Assembly (NCBI RefSeq): GCF_003473485.1
Contig: NC_053049.1
Coordinates: 29,285,292 to 29,349,291 of the forward strand
Source of the DNA: Medicago truncatula
Taxonomy: Eukaryota > Streptophyta > Magnoliopsida > Fabales > Fabaceae
DNA length: 64,000 nucleotides
Direction: 5' to 3'
In this document: piece by piece, positions 1-12,996 of the stretch
How positions within the stretch are numbered: position 1 is the stretch's first letter
How the letters are laid out: each line of letters opens with the position of its first letter
The notes under the pieces: model-generated
Seen by the model: the letters and a program-made list of their open reading frames with translations, nothing else
What the model was told of the DNA's origin: nothing
Database searches by the model: none
Translations under genes and position numbers: made by a program

Positions 1-89
1 AATCACCAATCAAATTGGATACACAATTTATTTAAAAAAAATAAAAATCAATTCCAATCTATGAAGCACAAATACTCTTTAATTTAGAT

Positions 90-235
90 GTGTTCAGATG
101 TCGGACACGTGTGTCCAACACCGACACGACACCTATAATTAATAAATTATTTTATTTTTTAAAATTATTATCGGTATTAGCATGTCGGTATCTTATTATG
201 TCCTATGTCATGTCTGTGTTTCATAGGTACCAATG
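90..235. repeat. dispersed GTGTCGGTGTC-type repeat
   Basis: The stretch is rich in variants of CGACACC / GGTGTCG (for example TCGGACACGTGTGTCC and CACCGACACGAC). The same vocabulary returns at 23112-23275, in the first intron of the spermidine synthase gene, and in degraded form at 36395-36490. In the 23-kb copy the two halves are inverted, which suggests a small hairpin-forming MITE. Family assignment is inference. Confidence 0.4.
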
Positions 236-659
236 TATTGTCGTTGAACCAGACTAAAACCTGAATCTGCCACAAACTCAATGATCCAATTTATCAAGAA
301 CAGTTCCAAATGGCCAATGACCACACACCTTTTAGAACTATAACATTTTCCCTTGCTATCGAGTTCCCAAAAGACCTTGCTCATCGGTCCAAAATCCAAC
401 ACTATGGACTCTTATATGGGATTCACGTCAGATTGAATCATAACCCTCTGATATGGGATTTACGTCAAAAATATCACAATCACGTTAGTGTTTAGGATTT
501 ATAGTCCATTACACGTCATCTATAAAAGACACTCATCACTCTAGTAAGAGATACATGTTTTTTATTCAGTTAAACTCAACTTGAGTGTTTGAGTGCTTGC
601 AGGTGAGCAGCCACCATGCATCCTCAGCGGCATCCAAGTAACTTTGGTAGTTGTTTTTA

Positions 660-915
660 AGAAATTGGAGGCCTAACTCATCTTAAAAATTGGTTCATAA
701 AGTGAGGATTGCCTCCGTCCAGCAACACTCTTTGAGCTTGGTGCGTGAATCGGTAGGTGGCCCTTGAATTCGACAGGCTCTAATACCATAATAGAAATTG
801 TGGTTGGGCCTAACACAACCCCACAAAACCGGCTTGTGTGGTGAGGATTGCCCCCACTTATAGACAAATTATCAGGCCAACTTCTAACCGATGTGGGACT
901 CTCGACAAAGTCCAC
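660..915. repeat. dispersed repeat with GATTGCCCCCA / CACATCGG phrases
   Basis: This stretch contains GAGGATTGCCCCCACTTATA followed by CCGATGTGGGACTCT. A related arrangement (GAAGATTGCCCCCAATTATA, and GAGTCCTACATCGG in inverted sense) is present around 14476-14715. The shared phrases show a repeat family, probably a truncated non-autonomous element. I could not fix its ends, and no target-site duplication was found. Confidence 0.4.
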
Positions 916-2066
916 TCTTGATCCTAAAGAAATGAAACAAAAGACTTAAATTATGAATGATATCAATAAGCATCCCAAAGTTGGACATGTCACTAGGAGG
1001 TTGATTCAAAGCACAAACTAAATTAGGGGGCTCCCTCAATCACAATAATGCAGAAACACAAGTCAAAAGAAAACTAAAGAATTGAACGAAAATCCTTAGC
1101 CTTTATTACATCAAAATCAAAACCATTACCGTCTTGAAAAGTACTGTTTTATGCGGCTATGCCCTACGTCTGATTTTGTTTGGCATGTAATAAAACGTTT
1201 ACTTTTGGCCACATAATTAGAGCGATTTATGTCAGTGGATTCTTCTCATGAAACGGCAACAACAACGGTAGGTCAATTAAAAGTTTACGTAACATGTACA
1301 AAATAAAAACGTTAACGTGACATGAAGTTTTGACAATCATCTAATTATGGGGTGAATATCTAGACATTGGCAGAAAGTGCTCTACTTGTGAGAGAATTCA
1401 AGTGTTTCATTTTCTTCTTCTCCAAATCGCAATAATAAAAATAAAGCAATTATTGAGCAACATGGAAATGAATACATCTTCTAGGATCAACACATTGGCA
1501 GAAAGTGCTCTACTTATTTATTTATTTTGAAAAGAAGAAAAAAAATGATATTTATTCATTTCAATAAATAGAGTATATCACGATGGAAATGATGAATCTG
1601 TGAACAAACTCGCAATGTTCAAATTAATAACATATAACACCAATTAAAAGTGACTGGAATACCCATATATATCAATCTGCAATGTTGACACTCAAATAAT
1701 TGATTAAATCGCCGATATTTCAATAAGAACATAATGAACACTGAACAACACAACGCTGCACTCAAACGACCAAATCACAAAGAAAATGAATCTAGATCTT
1801 TGTGGAAATAACTTATTTCGGTTGAAATTGAGAGAAAATGATGAAGAGTGGTGATTTCGGGTCACAAATTAACTCAAAATCACCCCTTCCATGCAAGAAA
1901 TAGAAGAGAAAACCTAAATTGAGAAAGTTATGGCCGACTTATTAGTTTTCTACGTATTTGTTGATTTTGTTTTGAAAAGTAGACACGTCTTACGACGAAG
2001 AGGTTTACAAAATGACGAAAATACAAAATTTGTTTAGATATAATTCATGAGAAAGTACACACTTGT

Positions 2067-2338
2067 CGCGGGTGGCTCTGAAGGTGAGCAAGAGGGACGA
2101 CGGCCTATGACACCATTTTTCTAGGGGCACTAATTATATTAAAATATATTAGTTCGTACAATATAAAAATATATTTTGTTTTAACTCACTTTGATTAATT
2201 ATATTGAAATATATTATTAGAGAACATTGATTATAAACGAGTCCTTTGCAACAAAAAATTTAATAAGAAAAACATTCAAATAATTAAAAGGGCACAACTT
2301 GATTTATTCACCCGGGGCATAAAAAATCTTATACCGGT
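2067..2338. mobile_element. degraded hAT-type MITE
   Basis: This sequence matches, in inverted orientation, the hAT-type MITE at 35823-36083. Shared landmarks are GGGTGGCTCTG near one end, CACCATTTTTCTAGGGGCAC inside, and AAAAGGGCACAA followed by AAAAATCTTA near the other end. The ends are degraded and I found no convincing 8-bp target duplication, so it is probably an older insertion of the same family. Confidence 0.55.
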
Positions 2339-5101
2339 CATGAAGATTGTTCATACTTATATGGAGTATGGCCCCGTTGAATTTTAAAAAATAAAAAAAA
2401 ATCACTTTTTTCATTTTTAAATGTTTGTTTAGGATTTTTAGAAAAATAATTCTATTTTGACCCTAAAATGAAAATTTATTAGGATTAACTTTTTTCAAAA
2501 TTTATTATTTTTCAAAAACAAGGAGGTAAGACATGTACAAGTTAAAACTCTTTTTTTTTTTAAATGAATTTTTATGGATAGTAGGCAAACAAAAATAACT
2601 TAAAGATTTTTTTTAAAATTTCTAAAAAAATACCTAAATTCTTTTAACATAAAATCTATTTTTTTAAAGCTGAAACAAACATACGCTATATAATGACTTT
2701 GTTGAAATTCAAAACTCAATGTTATAAACAAATGAATGTGATTTTGTGGTTTTCTTTTCAGTGACTTATATATATTAGCTTTTCGTGTTCATATTGAAAA
2801 TTAATAGCATTAAGTTGTTATTTGTTAACATAAGGTCTTTACCTTTTAGATTTGTGAAATGCTACTTCAAACAAAAAACAATTCACGAATGTATCACGAA
2901 AGGAACATGGTTACTGTAGCATACTTTCATTTTTAATTCGAGAGCGGCATTACTATTTGGATAATTACTCAAAGCATGTTTCTTTAGTTTCTTTTAGCAC
3001 CTGCATTACTATTTGGTTCTTAAACAAAGAACGAACGATCTATATTTTAATATGCATTTTATTTTTTAAAATAATAAAAAAAATATTAAATTAAGAATCT
3101 GAACCGTTTGATCTCAATCTACAATTAGATTATCTTGAATGTGTCAAACCACATTACTCCACGTGCATATTTTGTTTGGACAGAACTACATGTATATGTT
3201 ACCATCTGATATGGCATCTATTTGGTTTCCTAATAATGTTTTTGAACAAAAAGTTCACTTTTTAAAGTTCACGTGAAATGAGATTTCATGTTTGACTCAC
3301 GACAGATAGAAATAAAGACATGATCACCGATACAATCCCATTTATAATCATCTCATATCTGGTCCACTGATAATTGGACAATTCATTTCATTCATTAAAA
3401 TCGGGATACCAAATCAACTCTTTTCTTTTTGTTTTAACTCTCCAAGTTCTAAAGGAAGGAGTTATAATCCTAAATTCAGTTAAGAAGTAGGTAAGCTCCG
3501 ACAAAATTTTGTTCTTGCAAGGGTTTAGACTCAGACTCTTTCAAACAATTCATCATTAACAGAAGATCATTAACCACTTGATGTCGATCATTTTGTTGAT
3601 CTCAAAAAAATTCCACAAATGAATTTTCAACAGAGGGTCTAGATTCACACTAGAAATAAATAGTCAGACAATCCCTTCACAACTAGTGATCTTACTAGGC
3701 ATACTAAGTTAATGTTATTGAAGACTTAAGAAAAGCAATTATCTTCCATCTTCTTTTGTTAAAGTCAACATTAACAACGTTAAACAGAGAAACGCCTCTA
3801 GTTTCTCTAAGTTTCATGAGAACGTGAATAATAACTTTTTTTTTTAATCGGTAAAATTTAATAAAATTGAAATTCTCGCAAGACGTAAAGAGACGGCAGG
3901 AAAAACAATACAAAGATGCCGCATATAGGCGTTATAGATCTACCCGACAAACACTAATTCACCGCAACCGAAAAGAAAACGGCGAACAAGCACAAAAGTT
4001 TATCGAATTAACACATACCTTTCTCAAATTGAGCAACTGCCACCTAAACCAAGCAAGCTTGTCGAAATTTATAATGCTTATGCATAGATTGTTCTATGAT
4101 TTTATAATTAAGTAGATTAAAACAAAGATGCAATGAAAATAATAATAATGGCAAATTAAAAAAACCAAGGGCACATTTTGAAGAAACAAAATCCATGTCC
4201 CTTCTTTAATTTTGGCTATTTTGCATGTTAGTTCATGAACGCATACAATTCCAACCTTATAAATGAATCTCTCCAAAGACAAAACAAGCTTGGTGGATCG
4301 CACGCTCTATTGCGGCCTGTGGATACCATATGACACATGCTCACTCAAAGTCTAAATATTCATATCAAAAGGATCACTCAAGAAGGACGTCTGTCTGCAG
4401 AAGTATGATACGTTCGCAAATGCACGAATTTATCATCGTGATAAAAATATCAATCCACATAGACTTGTGATCAAGTTTATTTTTCTCCTTAATGTTTAGC
4501 TAGATTTGTTTTGATTGTTGAGAGTTTTATATTTGATTTGATTTAGAAAATATGTAATTTATAAAAGATTTGCTTTGGAATATTGGAGTTCATAACTATA
4601 AAGAACAATTCCAAATCCAATCCTTTCTAGTGTTGTAAGAAATCATTACTTAAGGATGAGGTAACTCTAAATTATCATTTGCTCTCCTTCAAGATACAAA
4701 TGGTGTGTCCTACCATCATAGCTTCGTATTCTTATGGTAGTTATATTGGTAAGACTCATTGTGCCCCATTATCTATTTCATATCTATTGCTTTTACTTTG
4801 TAGTGATTATAAAATCCTGCATCATTATATAGTTATTTTAGAAGACGATATGGTTTTCAAGACTAAATCTAGTTCCGGTTGAAGCAATTTTGATGTTTAA
4901 ACCACTTCAAAGCACAAAGAGATCATGCTTTAAATTTGCCTTGAACAATGAGCACAATAAATGTACTATTTATAATGTTTCTCAGTTACCATCAAATTGA
5001 CCTCTATTTTTCGATTTATTACTCTATCCAAATAAAAACATTTAAAAGTGAAGACAATGCCATCGAATGATTTGAATTACATAGAATTTTAATTTCTCTA
5101 A
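2339..5101. other. intergenic region, no gene seen
   Basis: Highly AT-rich sequence. The open frames around 3704-4303 run over both strands, lack introns and recognisable motifs, and look like chance. No transposon ends or RNA genes could be fixed here. Confidence 0.55.
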
Positions 5102-5384
5102 TACTCCCTCCGTATCAAATTGTATGACGTTTTGGGCATTTCACACATATTAAGAAATGCAATTAATAGTGTGGAAAAAAGATATTATGAGTTGTTTTAC
5201 AAAATTATCCTTAATAAATAATATGGGAAAGATAAATGAAAGAATTGAAAGAAGAGAGAGTAATAAATAATTAAGGTTATAATAGGAAAAGTAACATTAA
5301 TGTTGCATTGATATTGTAAAGCGACATATAATTTGGGATAAATTTTTTCCCTAAAACGACATACAATTTGGGACGGAGGGAGTA
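5102..5384. mobile_element. Stowaway-like (Tc1/mariner) MITE
   Basis: The element is bounded by CTCCCTCCGT on the left and ACGGAGGGAG on the right, perfect inverted ends, each flanked by TA. This is the classic plant Stowaway terminus with TA target duplication. The inverted repeat continues inward (CAAATTGTATG on the left, CATACAATTTG on the right). At about 280 bp it is too short to code for a transposase, so it is non-autonomous. It lies about 900 bp upstream of the RSZ splicing-factor gene. Confidence 0.85.
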
Positions 5385-5591
5385 TATTCAATTACCTCGT
5401 CCAAACTAAGGGTGTATAAAACCTGTCTCGCTCCAAATGCAAGTGACCGAGTTTGACCAGGTAAAAAAATGGACACAAATAAGGGACATTACAATGACAA
5501 AACTTAAATAGAGACCGTTTTTTAAATATTATTTTTAAAACTCTCACATTCCACTATATTCTTTAACACACAGACTCACAATTTATAATTT

Positions 5592-5871
5592 GACTTAATT
5601 ACAGTTTTAGTCCCCCTTATTTTTACTCACTCATGAGATTTGTCCTCCCATTTTAAAATCATTCAGTTTAGATCTCTTTTACATAGTTTTGAACTTATAG
5701 TGGTCATTCTTATTGTCACATCATATGACACGTAATTCAAACTATGTCAATTCACCATCACAATTTTTTTAGTCTAAAAATAGAATAAAGTGACTAAAAT
5801 CGAGTGATTTTAAAATTGGGGGATTAATTTTGCGAATAACTAAAAATAGTGGGATCAAAACTAATTAAGCC
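5592..5871. mobile_element. Mutator-type MITE with long inverted ends
   Basis: The left arm starts GACTTAATTACAGTTTTAG and the right arm, read in reverse complement, starts GGCTTAATTAGTTTTGAT. Both continue with a run of C residues and ATTTTAAAATCA. The flanks are TTATAATTT and TTAAAATTT, a 9-bp duplication with one mismatch, as expected for Mutator-like elements. Similar termini recur at 24104-24423 and 30603-31796. Confidence 0.7.
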
Positions 5872-5979
5872 TTAAAATTTTTTGTGATGGTTTTGTGTTC
5901 TTGAAGTTGATGTTAAAAATTTGATATCTATAAATATATTATATCATATTCGAGACACTTTGGTGTTGTATTTTAAATA

Positions 5980-6276
5980 TCTAGCCCAAAAGTGAAGAAA
6001 GTAAGAAGGGGGTTTAAAAGCAAATTATTAGAATACCCAACTAAAACTAATAAGCCCAAAACGCCATCGTTTGAAGCATTAGAAATTCTAGGGACTTAAC
6101 ACGCTCACTCACGATCATAGAGAATTCTGTACAATTCTTTCACTTGCAGGTGATCTCTGATTTCCCAAACTGTAAAATTTCGTACATTTTCTTCTCAAAT
6201 TTTTCGTTTTTTTTTTGGGTGATGATTAGTAACTTTTTCGTTTTCACAATAATAATTTTGTACAGGTTTTGAGAGA
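5980..6276 (+). promoter_or_regulatory. proximal promoter and 5' UTR of the RSZ gene
   Basis: Two AGCCCAAAA boxes lie near 5984 and 6054. The GCCCA core is the site II-type element common in promoters of plant housekeeping and ribosome- or splicing-related genes. A likely 5' UTR intron runs from about 6150 (CAG followed by GTGATC) to about 6265 (TTTGTACAG), placing a short leader exon just before the ATG at 6277. I saw no obvious TATA box. The intron call rests on splice-site sequence only. Confidence 0.45.
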
Positions 6277-8861
6277 ATGGCTAGGGTTTATATTGGGAAT
6301 TTGGACCCTCGAGTCACTGAGAGGGAACTTGAAGATGAATTTCGTGTGTATGGTGTTCTTCGCAGGTAATTTCTTCTTCACTCTCATTCAACAAAGAAAA
6401 TTTATTTGAATTGATAGAAATATTTTCAGTTTAGGAATGATTACATTGAAATTGTGGTTAATGATTGAGTTATCAGTTAATTATTTACGTCAAGTTGATA
6501 ATTATTTGTAAATTTGTTTTTTTTATTTTTTTTATTTTTATTTTTTTATAGTTATTTATTTATTTATCAATAATTAGTTCGTTATTGTCTGCATGAACAT
6601 TTTTATGGGAGAAACTAATTAAGTGAGAGTAAAGAGAATGGATAATTGAAGTAAATTCAAAGAAGGCATAATAACGGTTCATTGGTTAAGATTTTGTCTA
6701 GGATAGATGGCGCCACGGGTTTGATCCTACTGCAACAGTAGATATTTTCTTATTTAGTTATTTTAATTAATGTTCTTTTTTCCAAAAAATGTGAGGAATG
6801 TGAACTCCCAAAATGAAAATGGCAGGTTCGATCCTGCGATCATTCGGCTGAAGAAAGAGTACTTTACCGCTGCTACACCATTAATTATGTTCTAATAGGA
6901 GAACACTAAAATATGTTGTAGATAAAAAATATATACAAATTATTTGGAGGTCTAGATTTATAGGCTAAATATTAATGCAAATTAGAGGCCTAAAGCCATT
7001 GCTTTAGTTGCTTTATGGTAAGGCCAGCGTTGTGATTAACAATATTGATATAGGTTTTGTTCATGAACTTAGTTTTCATTTTGTTTGTGTTACACATTTT
7101 TCATAATTTGTTCCATTATTATTGATTTAAAGTCTTAAATTTTAATTATTGTTTTTTGCAATACAGTGTCTGGGTGGCTCGCAGACCACCAGGATATGCA
7201 TTTATCGAGTTTGATGATCGGAGGGACGCCCTTGATGCAATTCATGAATTGGATGGTAAGTTTCCTATTTGTCAATTTGTCATCATTGTTGAGTGTATGT
7301 TGTTGGTGATTAGCATTTGTCTTTCTTCTTTTTATGCATCATATTGAGATTTGGGGTTATCATAATGTATGAATGTCGTATAGGAAAAAATGGCTGGCGT
7401 GTAGAGCTTTCTCATAATTCTAAGAGTGGAGGAGGAGGAGGCCGTGGTGGTGGGCGTGGTGGACGCGGAGGGGATGACCTCAAATGCTATGAATGTGGTG
7501 AACCTGGACACTTTGCTCGGGAGTGCCGTTCACGCGGTGGTTCACGAGGCCTAGGAAATGGAAGGAGACGAAGTCCTAGTCCTTATTATCGGCGCCGTGG
7601 AAGTCCAAATTATGGTTATGATCGCAGGTATGTTATGTGCACACGCTTTATATGAATCCAAAAAATTCTGCATTTCAATAGCAACTTTTTCAATTAGCAA
7701 GCTTTTAGCTTTTTATTTTGTTAGAGTTTGGATTGGACGTCATTGTTAAGGAATGCAAATATCTTTGATACATTGATTGCAAAACTGTACTTTTACGCAC
7801 TGATATGGGAACAGGAATTTGTTTAGAAAATGTTAACACAATCCATAACCTGCTTGAAGTTGGTGAAATAATCAACGGCGTGCATCATATCTTTTTTATT
7901 TTTATATTTTTCATATCTTTCGCCTCTATTCGAATGAAATTCAATATCTTTGCTGAGGTGCTTGCTTGTGATTGTTCTGCAAATTATGTTGGGGACAACA
8001 CTTTTTCGGTTCTCATTTTTAGCGTTGTCAAATGTTGGCCATGCCGGATTGCGGTAGTGTATTTTTTGACAAACGCCCGGGGAAGATTGTGAAGGATGGT
8101 GGCGTTTTATGGCGGATATGGCAGATTTTTAGCTTTCCGACATGATCATCCATCCCCAACTTATAACACTTCTCATTTTATGTACTTCATAGTTTGCCTT
8201 TTATTCCTTGTTAATTTGGTAGATTTGTTGACTTCTTTATTGCAAGCTCTATTTAATTGTCAATTTGTATCACCATTTCACATCATTTATTTAATTGAAA
8301 TTTCTCTCTGCTTGGGAAAATTTAACTGCAATGATTTATAACATTCTTAGCCTGTCCTCTCACTCAGCCTGGAAAGGATATTCATAAATCATTAACTAAA
8401 ATAAATTCAACTTAACCACTGAGTGGCTGGAAAAGATCTCAATGTCAAATTGACAACATTCATAATATTTGAAATTCCTCATTTCCACTGTACAATTTGT
8501 AAGTGCATTATAATAAGCATCTCAAACATGTCATTTTGTAGCAACCATTCTTTTATTGATATATTCATCTTCTCATGTTTTGTTTTCATTTGGGTTCGCT
8601 TCATTTTATCAGGAGTTATAGCCCGCGTGGGAGAAGATCTCCAAGACGACGTAGCATAACACCTCCTCGTGGTCGTAGCTACAGCAGATCCCCTCCTCCA
8701 TACCGTTATTCTCGCCGTGATTCACCTTATGCCAACGGGTACGATTGATTATGTTCAACTCAGTTTCTCTGATGATGTGATTTGAGTTAATGAATGGCAT
8801 GAGAATTGAGAACTTATTACCCATATTTTAAATCTTCCCTTTTCTTTTTTCCAGAGATTAA
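6277..8861 (+). CDS. RSZ21: serine/arginine-rich splicing factor with CCHC zinc knuckle (RSZ21/22 type)
   Basis: Five coding exons at 6277-6365, 7167-7255, 7384-7627, 8613-8738 and 8855-8861 join with consistent phases and GT-AG borders to give 184 residues. The order is an RNA-recognition motif (RNP2 VYIGNL at residues 4-9; RNP1 region PPGYAFIEF at 37-45), a glycine/arginine hinge (75-89), one CCHC zinc knuckle (Cys94, Cys97, His102, Cys107) and an RS-rich tail with repeated RSP/SPR motifs. This is the layout of plant RSZ proteins, nuclear factors that bind pre-mRNA and act in splice-site choice and U1 snRNP recruitment. The length fits RSZ21 slightly better than RSZ22, so the exact paralogue is uncertain. 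Introns 1 (about 800 bp) and 3 (about 985 bp) are long, as in other SR genes with regulated splicing. The last coding exon holds only Gly-Asp and the stop. Confidence 0.93.
6650..6900. repeat. possible SINE-like remnant in intron 1 of the RSZ gene
   Basis: Two pol III box-B-like phrases lie in this part of intron 1: GGGTTTGATCCT near 6717 and GGTTCGATCCTGC near 6825. The first is preceded by TTCATTGGTTAAG, which loosely resembles a box A. This hints at tRNA-derived SINE debris. No target duplication or A-tail was recognised. Confidence 0.3.
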
Positions 8862-10700
8862 GATCTGATTGTGAACAGAGCAAATGATGAATAATTGTTG
8901 TGGAGCCCTCTCTGCTATAGTCTAGTTTCTCTAGGATTGGGTGAGCATACAACATACATGTTAATTATGTTATGTCATGACAATGGAATGGGTATTACTA
9001 TGAACTTGGATTGCTAAGTGTTGTAGCCGCAAAAGGGTGCCTTGGACACTGTTTTGCGTCGGTTGTCTCTCTTCAGCTTACTAAAACCTGAAGGTCGCTC
9101 CAGTCTTCCCTACTTTATATATATATATTGTGGTGATTTTTTGTTTTTTAGTCTTGCTAATCCACTATGGTGTTTTTTGATATATTGTCATTAATAAGGA
9201 TCCTAAAATGTTGATGTTTGTCTGTTTTGAAGTGTGGGTATCGGCCAAAACAGCATTGTTTCACCACTTAGTACATCTTGTCTGCTTTTGTGCTGCATGC
9301 CTCCACAAACCTCTCATCTTGTTGCTTCTGCATATAAGTTGACTAAAACTGCAATATCAGGAAGTTGCTTATGACCTTTTTTTGTTGACTCTCGATGAAT
9401 GCTACAGTTTCATCCTCCTTTTGAATTGGACAAGTTTAAAGATGGATAGATAGAATTTATTGACTTGCTGCACCTCCATGAAATCGAATCAAAATTGGAA
9501 TTTGATTAGTAACTAACTGCATGTAGTGTCTGCTTCTCGCCATTCTGTGTGGTTAAATTGATGATTGCTGGTTCCAAACGTTTGCATGTTGATTGCAATG
9601 TTTCTCCTTGTTACGTCTGTAGTTTCCATGGTATTGGGGCTGCAATGACCGACATCTTGGATTTGTGGAATCAAAAAGGTTGATTCTATTTAACTAAACA
9701 CGCACACTTGAAATGTCTTGCATTTTTGCTCATCCTCCTTTTGAATTGGTGAAGTTGAATGGTGGATAGATAAAATATAGATACCGACTTGCTGCATCTT
9801 CTTGAAATCCAATTGACTGAGATTTGCCAAGTGAATAACTTCACCATTCCGTGTGGTTAAATAGATGGTTGGCGCTTCTATATGTTTTCATGTCAATTAG
9901 AATATTCGTCCCTTGTTTTGTCTTTATTCTCCATGGTAAACTCTTGGGACTGCAATGATCGGCATCTTTGTTGTGTGGGATCAGTAAGGTTGGTTCTGTT
10001 TAACTAATGCGCACTCGCCTAGCGTCTTGCATCACCGCTCTGACCTTAACTAGTTTCAGCTTCCTTACTGGCCTTCACAAGCTTCTACAGTAGAGTTTTT
10101 TAGCTATCACCTTTAGCTACTGGGATCAATGTCACTAGTTGTTTTCCATCTGTGCTTCTGGTTTGCTTAATATCGTCTGTTATTATGCTGGATGGTTGAA
10201 ATTTGAGAGCTTACGGTCTATTGATTTGTTTTTCTTTGCTGACTGTATTTTAATGAAATCAAGCATCATGTGTGCCACGCTAAATTTGGTCTGATCAGTT
10301 ATTTATGTAAGGAATAATGTGATTGGATTAGTTTATTTCTATTTTCATGCTTTATTTATTCTTCTTGATGAAGTTTTAGAAAGAAAAAAAAATCATTTTC
10401 TCAAAACTGTTCAACATGCCATTTTTTTTTTTTTTTTTTTCTGGTACCAAAATGCAATAGCTTTTAATGAATTCATTAGAAATCAGAGTCTATAAATTTT
10501 AATTTATTTGTTTTCATATTTCATTCTTTAGGAGTCTTGTTACGTGTAATTGGGTGTTTCAACTATTAGAATGGTATACACTCTTTTAGACATTATTGTG
10601 TGTTGTTTGGCATCTGATTTCACAAGGTATCTTGCAATATATTGTTGGAAAAAACTTTTACTGGTTGATTTTGTAGGGTCAGTTTTAGAGTGTGGGGAAG
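8862..10700. other. 3' flank of the RSZ gene with a diverged tandem duplication
   Basis: The stretch just after the stop is probably 3' UTR. Two copies of about 320 bp follow head to tail, at about 9409-9725 and 9735-10035. They share phrases such as CATCCTCCTTTTGAATTGG, GTGTGGTTAAAT and CTGCAATGA. They are clearly related but diverged, with no long reading frame. The rest to 10700 shows nothing recognisable. Confidence 0.6.
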
Positions 10701-11755
10701 ATATATGATCCCCTTATTAAATGCTTTTAAGATTCAGTTATATAAAAAAAAGAGAAGCAATAGGCCATTATATATCCATGGTTTTATTAATCAAGAAAAT
10801 CACCCTTGTTTGTTTGGAAGCCAAACTTATTTTGTATTTGTTGGACGAAATTGGAACGAGTTATACTTCTCTGTACTCTATGGAACAATGCAATTTGTTT
10901 GGAAGTGTTCTCTAGTTAGAACTTGGTTAGACAGTGCTAGCATGCTTTTCACAAAGATTCTATTTTTCAATTGTGCAAAAAATGCACCACTCTTTGATCA
11001 TCCTTATCGTGCCCATTGTATTTTTCTATTTGTCTTCCTTGCATAAACGCAGAACGTGATTTTTTAGGAGATTAGCCAAGACTTTTGATAACGCCTTAAA
11101 CCAACCATCAAAATAGGCCTTAAACCAATGATAAATAAACTCAAGCCTTCGTATGAATTCATATCATTGCCTATTATCTCACAATCTTTCAGATAAAAAT
11201 TAGTAGTGGAAGACAAATAAATAGTTTTAATTTGTGTCAACTCAATATGGATAACTCTATTCACCTTTTATTAATGGATAATGTATTTTTTGTATTTTTT
11301 ACAAATATAGATAACGTAGTTGTCACCATAAATATTTCAGTGATATTAAGGTTTTATACTTTATCTCCTGATTTCATTTTCTTTCCAATGTAATTATGGC
11401 CCATCTATTTAACTATAAAATTAATAATCATGAATAGTATATATTGAAGGTTTTGGTTACCGTTTTTTGAGGTTCATTTTCTTTTATTTTGTTGTCGATT
11501 TTATAAATCTCTATGCTTTTGCAGTATCTTTGTAGAAGTAGACAATAATATGTGTTGTAAACTTGTAAAATACCACCATCTTAAACTGTTTGATAGTTAA
11601 ATTTATGATTTACTATTCTAATCATGTGTGCAATTTATAAATTTAAATGATTTAATTGAAAAACAGAAAACTAAATATTTGTCTACATAGAAATTTTTAG
11701 TACCTTCATGTGTGTAATTATAAAGACTAATTCTTCAAATTTACAACCACATACA
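10700..11755. other. intergenic region, no gene seen
   Basis: An open frame of 118 codons at 10690-11046 has no recognisable domain, no splice structure and no promoter context, so I regard it as chance. Nothing else was identified. Confidence 0.5.
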
Positions 11756-12500
11756 GGTGGATTCTAGGGTGAGGATCCAACCAAGTCCCTCACCGTGAAC
11801 CATGAAAGAAAACCATTCGATTATGTTGTCATACCAGATCTTACGATACATCCCTCATACATAATAATTGTTTGTTTCTTTCTTCCCTCTTCCTCTCACC
11901 TATGGCAACCACTGTCAAACTCTCAATCTGTCAACCTCCCAACCATGTCAACTTCCAAATCAGTGGATTATAACAACAAAGTTTTCAATCAAATCAAGTA
12001 AATCAATTTCTAATTCTTATTAAGTAATCACAAAAATGTATTCTTATTATTATCTTATGATTTTGGGACCAACTTTTATAAATCTTCAAAAATAATTATT
12101 GAAGATTTGGTTTCAAATGTATAACGTGAGTCATTGTGCACATATGTATCAATCTTCTCTCCTAGCATTTCTTAATTTGTAAGGGTTGTTCTTTTCTCTA
12201 AAAGTTCTCAAATTTATAACGTTGTTACAAGTGATATTCTCAAAACATGGATGCTGCAGTTGGTGGTAGTGAGATTCACAGAGAAACCGTAGATGATAAT
12301 GTCAGACAATGAAGAGAGTGGGATCTGTCATGGCTAATTGATGGTAGTTGTTGGAGGTGAAAGGAAGAGAGAAGAAAGAAAGAAATAATTATTATGTATG
12401 AGGGGTCCATTGTAAGATCTGGTAGGACAACATAATCTAATGGTTTTTGTTCATGGTTCACGGTGAGGGACTTGGTTGGACCCTCACTCTAGAATCCACC
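11756..12500. mobile_element. Mutator-type non-autonomous element, family with GGTGGATTCTAGGGTGAGG ends
   Basis: Inverted ends (GGTGGATTCTAGGGTGAGG on the left, reverse complement on the right with one or two changes) extend inward for more than 100 bp. The flanks are CCACATACA and CCACATATA, a 9-bp duplication with one mismatch. Because the arms are inverted, two similar spurious reading frames starting MNHE appear on opposite strands. A second member with a perfect 10-bp duplication lies at 47606-48278. No transposase is encoded. Confidence 0.8.
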
Positions 12501-12996
12501 CCACATATATTGTTTAGACTCATCAATTAACTATCCTCAAAATATTTCTTTAATGCATAGTAATTTTCTTTATGGAAGTTATTTTTCGATTAATTCTTGT
12601 ATGAGTGCAGTATTTATACAAAAAATTACTAGAAAAACATTTTGTTTGGTATACATTACTAGTAAAGAGCATGGACTTATAACCTCAAACGACATAGTTT
12701 AAATAACTAGTAAAATTGATCATTAGTGTCATTTTCATTAATACTAATTATAATTTCTTCTTCTTTATGTACATTATAAACAATATTTATAGATTTTTTT
12801 TTTTGACAAATATTATAGAAAAAGTTGGTAATTGTCAAAGTGGCAATCACATGGAAAGTGGAAACCACAGACTTTGTGGGCAACGCCAATTTTACTTTAT
12901 AAGTCATGAGTCAAAGTCTTCTCATTACTCTCTCCCTCCAATAAAACTAGTATCTAAGTATCTTCACATAATATTGTTCTTCAAAGTTTAAGAGAC

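Larger units (their letters stand above)
1..2066. other. intergenic region with repeat debris
   Basis: I see no gene here. The first 250 bases carry a GTGTCGG-rich dispersed repeat, and 660-910 resembles a repeat seen again near 14.5 kb; both are listed separately. A 23- to 24-base phrase (CATTGGCAGAAAGTGC and neighbours) occurs twice, near 1364 and 1493, flanking about 105 bases. The short open frames in this stretch have no recognisable protein similarity and no gene structure. Confidence 0.6.

Noticed and set aside
10690..11046. 118-codon open frame
   Set aside because: No known motif, no relatives recognised, no promoter or splice context.
11795..12461. Two similar small proteins on opposite strands starting MNHE
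   Set aside because: They are the two inverted arms of one MITE.
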